Source of the DNA: Myxococcales bacterium
GTDB taxonomy: Bacteria; Myxococcota_A; Polyangia; Fen-1088
Length of the DNA: 11,214 nt
Assembly: GCA_003170035.1 (NCBI GenBank)
Contig: PMZX01000239.1
Span: 1,751-12,964, forward strand
Direction of reading: 5' to 3'
The notes beneath the pieces were generated by a model that worked only from the letters and a program-made list of their open reading frames with translations, made no database searches and was not told where the DNA came from. Positions 8,601-11,214 of this stretch are shown here, piece after piece (position 1 is the stretch's first letter; each line of letters begins with the position of its first letter). A program made the position numbers and the translations under genes.

Positions 8601-10485
8601 GCGCGTACCACGAGGTGGCGGCCGGGCCGTCGCCCAGCTTGGTCCGGCACAGGTCGGCCAAGCGCACAAAGAGAGCGGCCAGGTGAGCCTTCTCTTTCTC
8701 GCCGACCTTGGTGCCGAGAGCGAGCCAGTCGGGCCAGCGTTCGAGCTGGGCAAGAAGGTCGAGCAGCGCCTCGGTGGCTTCAGGATCGTCAGCCCAGGAT
8801 TGCAGGATCTCCTTCAGCGTCGCGATGGCTTCAGTCGGTTCGCCCAGGTGCACACTCTGCACACGCGCGAGTTGCACTAGGTCGGCGCGGCGCTGGGCCG
8901 GCGGCAAGTCGGCCTTGGCGCGCCGGCGCAGCACCACGGCCAGATCAGCCCAACGCTCGGCTGAGGTCAGCCAATCGACCAGGCCGTCGAGCGCCTCGCG
9001 GTCGTTGGGGTCACTCTGCAGACGCGTCTCCCACAGCCTGCTCGCCCGCTCGACCTCGCTCCGTTGTGTGGCCAGGCCCGCAGCCTCGCCCAGCAGGGCC
9101 CGCCGCGCGCCGGGCGTGGTCTCGAGAGCAGCCTGCTTTTCCAGCGCATCCAGACGTTCGGCCGCGTTCGCGTCGCCTTCCAGGAGCTGGGTTAGCTTGC
9201 GCAACGCCGCCAGCACCTGGGCCGGTTGTGCCGCCTCGTCCTCCACCACCTTGCGATAGAGCGTCTGCGCATCGGAGGCCGCCTCGTCACCGACCTGCGC
9301 CGCCTCCAGCCAGTAGGCCACGCGCAGCTTGGCATCCAAGGTGGCGCCGGCAGCGGCCAGCAGACCCCGCCGGTACGCCTCGGGCGCGTCGGTCACCTCG
9401 GCCAGGTACTTGAGCCGGACGCGCAGGGCCGGCTCATCCGGCTCCAGCGCCATCATCTCGACCATCTGCTCGCGTGCCGCGGGCAGGTCGCCTTGCCTAT
9501 ACAGGTGGTCGGCAACCTCGCGCACGAGAGCGCGCTTCTCGGTCGCTTCGGCAAAGCCGAGCGCAACCCGCAGCGCCGCCGCCAGTTGGTCGGGCCGATT
9601 CTTCTGGGTGTGGCGGGTGCGCAGGATATCGAGGGCGCGCCAGCGCACAGTGGGCGAGAAGTCGGCGCCGTTCAAGACACGCTCGGCCACCGCGCAGGTA
9701 GGGCCGTCGTCGGCAATCCGGTTGTTGGCCAGGATGCGTTCGACCTCGTCCAGCGCCAGTTCGGGCTGGCCCAACTTGTCCACGCACAGGGTGGCCAAGC
9801 GCAGGCGTGCCTCGTCGGCCTCGGACCCGGGCAGAAGCGGCAGTCGGATGCGCAGCATATCGACCAGGGCCTGCCATTGGCCTTGCTGTTCGAGGAGACG
9901 TTCCAAGGCCGAGGAGATGTCGGGAGCCGCGGGTGTGGTGCTGAACAGCGCCTGCAGATAGTCGATGGCCCGTTCCGTCGCGCCCGAATCGCTGGCAACC
10001 GCGGCCGCCTCTTGCAGGAGGCGATGGCGCCGCGCCCCCTCGGACGCGCCGGACAGCGCCTGGTCGTAGGTGGCGAGCACCTCGTCCCAGCGCTGCTGGA
10101 CCGAGAGCAACATAGTGATGCGCTCGATCGCCCAGTCGGCGTCGGGGCTCGCGGCCAGAACCTGGCGCAGAAGCTCGACCGCACGATCAGTCTCGCCCGC
10201 GTACCATTCCTCGAAGAAGCGCAGGGCGCGCTGCCCGAGCGTGGTCACCAACTCGGAATCGAGGCCCGGCTTGAGCACCTTGCGGTAGAGCGCGGCCACG
10301 TCGTCGGGCTTCTGCTGCTGGCCCGCCAGCGTTTCCGCTTCCTCCCAGGCCGCCGTGTTGGCCGGTTCGGCCTGGGCTACTGCCAGTGCCGCCTTCAGCT
10401 TCTCAGCCGTGGCCTTGGTCTTCTCGGCAGCGGCCTTGTTCGGATCATCACGTCGCGAACCTGTTGATTTCGTGTCGCGTTTCAT
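2665..10485 (-). CDS. Giant TPR-like helical-repeat protein, 2606 residues
   Basis: A single unbroken gene for a protein made almost wholly of TPR-like helix pairs. TPR solenoids bind other proteins; the partner here is unknown. There is no signal peptide or clear membrane segment, so it is probably cytoplasmic. In order: a Lys/Arg-rich N-terminus (about 1-38); a long solenoid rich in Ala, Leu and Arg with recurring 'AL..DP' helix ends; a glycine-rich break (about 1989-2002) that may be a hinge; further repeats; and a near-consensus last TPR (about 2560-2606: Tyr, LeuGly, Ala, Ala, Pro at consensus positions 4, 7-8, 20, 27, 32). A motif like 'E-R-W-x-E-L-hydrophobic' recurs, with Trp or another aromatic at 133, 204, 512, 584, 671, 743, 1085, 1156, 1300, 2125 and 2326. 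No kinase, protease or nucleotide-binding motif was recognised. The frame is open to 10821, but the ATG at 10485 is chosen: it has a GAGG site, and sequence beyond it is intergenic or antisense to the methyltransferase. Similar giants occur in myxobacteria; role unknown. Confidence 0.94.
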   Translation of the reverse strand: MKRDTKSTGSRRDDPNKAAAEKTKATAEKLKAALAVAQAEPANTAAWEEAETLAGQQQKPDDVAALYRKVLKPGLDSELVTTLGQRALRFFEEWYAGETDRAVELLRQVLAASPDADWAIERITMLLSVQQRWDEVLATYDQALSGASEGARRHRLLQEAAAVASDSGATERAIDYLQALFSTTPAAPDISSALERLLEQQGQWQALVDMLRIRLPLLPGSEADEARLRLATLCVDKLGQPELALDEVERILANNRIADDGPTCAVAERVLNGADFSPTVRWRALDILRTRHTQKNRPDQLAAALRVALGFAEATEKRALVREVADHLYRQGDLPAAREQMVEMMALEPDEPALRVRLKYLAEVTDAPEAYRRGLLAAAGATLDAKLRVAYWLEAAQVGDEAASDAQTLYRKVVEDEAAQPAQVLAALRKLTQLLEGDANAAERLDALEKQAALETTPGARRALLGEAAGLATQRSEVERASRLWETRLQSDPNDREALDGLVDWLTSAERWADLAVVLRRRAKADLPPAQRRADLVQLARVQSVHLGEPTEAIATLKEILQSWADDPEATEALLDLLAQLERWPDWLALGTKVGEKEKAHLAALFVRLADLCRTKLGDGPAATSWYARALATDPALIGARDGLMALLDDATCRPAAVEALVRALQAADDWAALLGLLPHRVAVAADDRARASLLVEAAHLAETRADSAEEALTHLCAALRLTPDDGHLEAEIVRLAAALSGWPLVTESLGAAAASLAPSLARTVHLRLLQARLLEEKLADKKGALAAYQAALKGAPDNRQARAAVIRLAANTGACELAADTAMAEPFSPDRLLAEHLPIVERIAAASDDPGAMFAALGKALSAALARRSSLPGAFARTIEERIAGYQVADREWAEQALLRAAAYDPMHLPTLRALAEAQRSRWGGRPLLDTMMKIVALAPRDLEAMAQAADLAGRVLHDVEVARRCLTVLYDRAAQLLRLDSPAEGQLAPAAAVLRAIDGLVSPLLASKAPADLRQAVDLLLDASRLPLPKQDCKTLRARVGQIAIEADKAVARDVYRRIVDEEPDSREALASLAGLYEEADLFSELIALRRRQLDLLSDGEARLALRLEIARLGEVVEGRTGRFEALLANLEELPGHPATLAALGTLLRARGRYGELADILTAQARKLEGLGEGARAARLWTEVAALAESPLGDSARAIAAWERVVVIENSSAALDSLARLCIASGEPLLAAQWLEQRMSLGSPGERRQSAAQLARAYVAAGQHNRAVASLERAVAEDPTADELWVLLTQLYRDAERWEALVRALTDRCAQLVNPHAVVACAHETLAVCQEHLHSPERAVPVLERALALAPADRSLRLALADGLRRAGRLADARTTLESVLEEYGRRQSRERAVLHHQVAQVARAEKDPKLALQHLEQAASVLLDNMDVQLALAEVAEELGEFDRAEKAYRALLVLARRGQSADAPITAGEVFLRLRRVALALGRKDAAAQALESALSRAQHDAAEARRVQAALLAAGEGEVLLGLLEKRRAAANLAVEEAVVVCELAEVLDKLDRRGEALDALLKIVEKVPDSATAHAQARALAAKLGQAGRYLEAVTGAADQLRRANDAPRVADLLLRAGAAAEQDLRDVARATALYHRVEQTGQRVGEALTGLARVSLKVGDEAEQRRAAAQLRRMSQLATNPAEKADLIFRVAECHLGLENSRNEGLDALAEAVDILPDLVRAMALVEAAHVPDADLARVMPVYEKVARASSDERVLLDFYERRAALPDAQSEDVRDGVELAISLGEGARAEKLLERAITLARRAPGGLRDATWAILDLVRRLRSRGDFIGLTRVLEDTREAWPNPRLAPVVREMAHAAAEHAESAEAAARLFEHLRSLYPMDREVWEPLLRLYAELGNRTALEGLVRELAEKLMARSDRNTARLAWAKFLLGDKKTEEAATTVLREVLAEDPSHPEGLMVLADLHERRGEMSRAVAIMSEALAGGEGGAAGGGRVALARRFGELVKKIDPAEAKKVYRQVLAAPFADAAVRRSLQLSLLELLSGKNELAERAMLSEEILAGESGAEAATRAVELAELRTRLRDDAGARRALELGRSRCPDSADLFERLVATYNEHELWPELVGLLTSEAGRVAEADKAGPLLHQAARIQRDKLRDEAGAARSLRQAMERAPGDIETLRELTASLAFAGDTGGARSVVTEALAGSAQESRADLLRLRAELAAAGGDEAAAVADMEEALTLGAQEVLQPLSQTLTRIAERATAAGDPAAARTATLRLAEVVRGSGDEAQADQILFRWIDANPTDREVLHGMRDRFEAEERWDAAASVWSRLAQVEQGEALVEAVLAMASACEKIGRGAEAIPWLQEVLLQMPGHAPVLARLAQLLQASGNAVEAAQLQIQMAEAETDEGARYPLLVRAAETLLSSNAFPAAAQALEKAVVLRPTERVARSLLIDACIGMGELDRGEQVLAGLLAESKTMRAEELAVLYQRQARLAAAKGDNDGRLQALKKALDTDRKSVVIASEVADLAEAAGDDELAMRALRVVTANPIKDPKASAVAYFRLGRIAHKARDKARAIIFVKRALQEDPGLAEAKALLDELK

Positions 10486-10487
10486 GA

Positions 10488-10493
10488 CCCCTC
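10488..10493 (-). promoter_or_regulatory. Ribosome binding site deciding the start at 10485
   Basis: GAGGGG on the minus strand just before the ATG at 10485. Taking GAGG as the core, the spacing is 4 nt. It favours 10485 over any upstream start in the same open frame. Confidence 0.55.
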
Positions 10494-10517
10494 GTGGATA
10501 TGTGGGCGTGAGGGGGG

Positions 10518-10551
10518 ATAGTAACAGGTTCCCGACGGACGGCGTTGTCAA
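10518..10551 (-). promoter_or_regulatory. Candidate promoter of the giant repeat gene
   Basis: On the minus strand TGTTACTAT (10526 to 10518) fits an extended -10 element: TG, one base, then TACTAT, which matches TATAAT at 4 of 6 positions. A perfect TTGACA lies upstream (10551 to 10546), but the spacer to TACTAT is 22 bases, too long for ordinary sigma-70 use. The extended -10 may act alone, or the TTGACA may be chance. Transcription would begin near 10511, leaving a leader of about 26 nt. Confidence 0.4.
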
Positions 10552-10569
10552 AGTGCGGACGGTGTCCGC
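10536..10569. promoter_or_regulatory. Operator-like direct repeat and palindrome between divergent genes
   Basis: CGGACGG occurs at 10536-10542 and again at 10556-10562, exactly 20 bp apart (about two helical turns). Similarity extends to 9 of 11 bases. The second copy overlaps a perfect palindrome, GCGGAC-GGT-GTCCGC (10555-10569). The TTGACA box of the giant gene's candidate promoter lies between the copies. The arrangement looks like a binding site for a dimeric regulator acting on one or both divergent genes; which regulator cannot be said. Confidence 0.4.
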
Positions 10570-10636
10570 GCCTGGCCGGGGCCCCCGATTCGCCCGCTGC
10601 GCCGGCCGGAAATCCCCGTCGCTGGCAGGGGTCTCT

Positions 10637-10645
10637 AGGGGTAGG
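10637..10645 (+). promoter_or_regulatory. Ribosome binding site of the methyltransferase
   Basis: AGGGGTAGG ends 8 nt before the GTG at 10654. It is the only purine-rich site near this start. Confidence 0.45.
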
Positions 10646-10653
10646 CTGCGGCC

Positions 10654-11214
10654 GTGCTGTGGAATACGTACGCTTCTTGCTTCGACCTGGTGGCCGGGCT
10701 TGCGCCCTACCAGGACATGCTCGACGAGGTGGTGGCGGCCCTGGACCTGCGGCCGGGCATGCGCGTTCTGGACGCAGGCTGCGGCACGGGCGCGCTGGAG
10801 GCGCGGTTGGCCGAACGCCATCCCGGGGTCGAAGTGGTGGCGGTGGACGTCTCGCCGGCCATGCTGGCGCGAGCCCGGCGGCGTCCCTGGTCAGTCAGCC
10901 CACGCTTCGTGGCTGCTGACATCGACGATTTCCTGGCCAACGAGAAGGGCCGCTTCGACCGCGTGGTGAGTGTGAACGTGATCTGGGCGCTGGCCGATCC
11001 GCGCCGGACCATCGAACGCATGACAGACCACCTGGCTGAGGGCGGCCGCATGGTGCACACGACACCGCGCTGGCGATTTCGTTTCGATGTGATTGTCGTC
11101 CGCCACCTGCGAAGGGCGCGCGGCGTGCGGGCGTTCCTGCGCGCCCTGGGCCTGCTGCCCGCCCTGGCTGTGGCTGGATTGCTGAACCTGGCCCTCGTGC
11201 TGCGGGTTCTTGCC
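10654..11214 (+). CDS. Class I SAM-dependent methyltransferase, N-terminal part (cut by window edge)
   Basis: A Rossmann-fold methyltransferase that would transfer a methyl group from S-adenosylmethionine; the substrate is not evident. 187 residues are visible before the right edge. Motif I is RVLDAGCGTG at residues 37-46. The acidic residue that usually holds the ribose of SAM is Asp65 in VVAVDVSPAML. AADIDDF (87-93) fits the adenine-contacting segment, FDRVVSVNVIWALAD (101-115) fits motif IV, and HLAEGGRMV (126-134) the following strand and turn. The frame has a stop at 10642, so GTG 10654 is the earliest start. It yields an N-terminal WNTYASCFD stretch like the 'YA..YD' opening of ubiquinone/sterol-type methyltransferases; the next start, ATG 10717, would lose it. 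Residues 165-187 are strongly hydrophobic, which could mean membrane contact or a lipid-like substrate, but this is speculative. It diverges from the giant repeat gene across 168 bp. Confidence 0.88.
   Translation, partial: MLWNTYASCFDLVAGLAPYQDMLDEVVAALDLRPGMRVLDAGCGTGALEARLAERHPGVEVVAVDVSPAMLARARRRPWSVSPRFVAADIDDFLANEKGRFDRVVSVNVIWALADPRRTIERMTDHLAEGGRMVHTTPRWRFRFDVIVVRHLRRARGVRAFLRALGLLPALAVAGLLNLALVLRVLA

Noticed and set aside
2665..10485. CRISPR or DNA-level tandem repeat array, suggested by many recurring short words such as cggccaggg
   Set aside because: The recurring words come from repeated Leu-Ala and Ala-Leu codons in the repeat protein. There are no evenly spaced identical repeats with unique spacers.
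2665..10485. Horizontal transfer of the giant gene
   Set aside because: Its base and codon use looks like that of the flanking housekeeping genes, and no mobile-element remnants or flanking repeats were seen.
10486..10821. Upstream extension of the giant gene's frame to 10821
   Set aside because: The extra 112 codons run through the promoter region and antisense to conserved methyltransferase motifs; the ATG at 10485 has a good ribosome binding site.

Overview
The window reads as bacterial chromosome from a GC-rich organism, with G or C at most third codon positions. A very large, Ala/Leu/Arg-rich helical-repeat protein beside housekeeping genes is common in Myxococcota and related former Deltaproteobacteria. 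That placement is inference from style; there is no rRNA or other taxonomic marker here. I see no tRNA, rRNA, CRISPR array, insertion sequence, integrase or other sign of mobile DNA.

Layout, left to right. (1) At 1-317, minus strand, lies the N-terminal part of formate--tetrahydrofolate ligase (fhs), cut by the window edge. (2) A 196-bp divergent intergenic region with inverted repeats follows. (3) At 514-1587, plus strand, is an unrecognised 357-residue protein with a signal peptide and an odd Asp/Pro/Asn-rich tail. (4) Three bases beyond its stop, convergent on the minus strand, transaldolase (tal) occupies 1591-2547. (5) A 117-bp gap with two inverted repeats follows; one of them is a possible weak terminator. 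(6) At 2665-10485, minus strand, one gene of 2606 codons fills about 70% of the window. It encodes a giant cytoplasmic TPR-like repeat protein. (7) A 168-bp divergent promoter region carries a direct repeat, a perfect palindrome and promoter-like boxes. (8) From 10654 to the right edge, plus strand, is the start of a class I SAM-dependent methyltransferase.

How the genes fit together. Fhs (one-carbon activation) and transaldolase (pentose phosphate carbon shuffling) are ordinary central metabolism and need not be linked to the rest. The giant repeat gene and tal run in the same direction and could be partly co-transcribed, but the gap holds a possible terminator. The giant gene and the methyltransferase diverge from one compact region and may share regulation. 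The most notable object is the giant repeat protein: it has no catalytic domain I can recognise, and a Trp-centred motif recurs in pairs about 71-72 residues apart. I found no clearly new multi-gene system.
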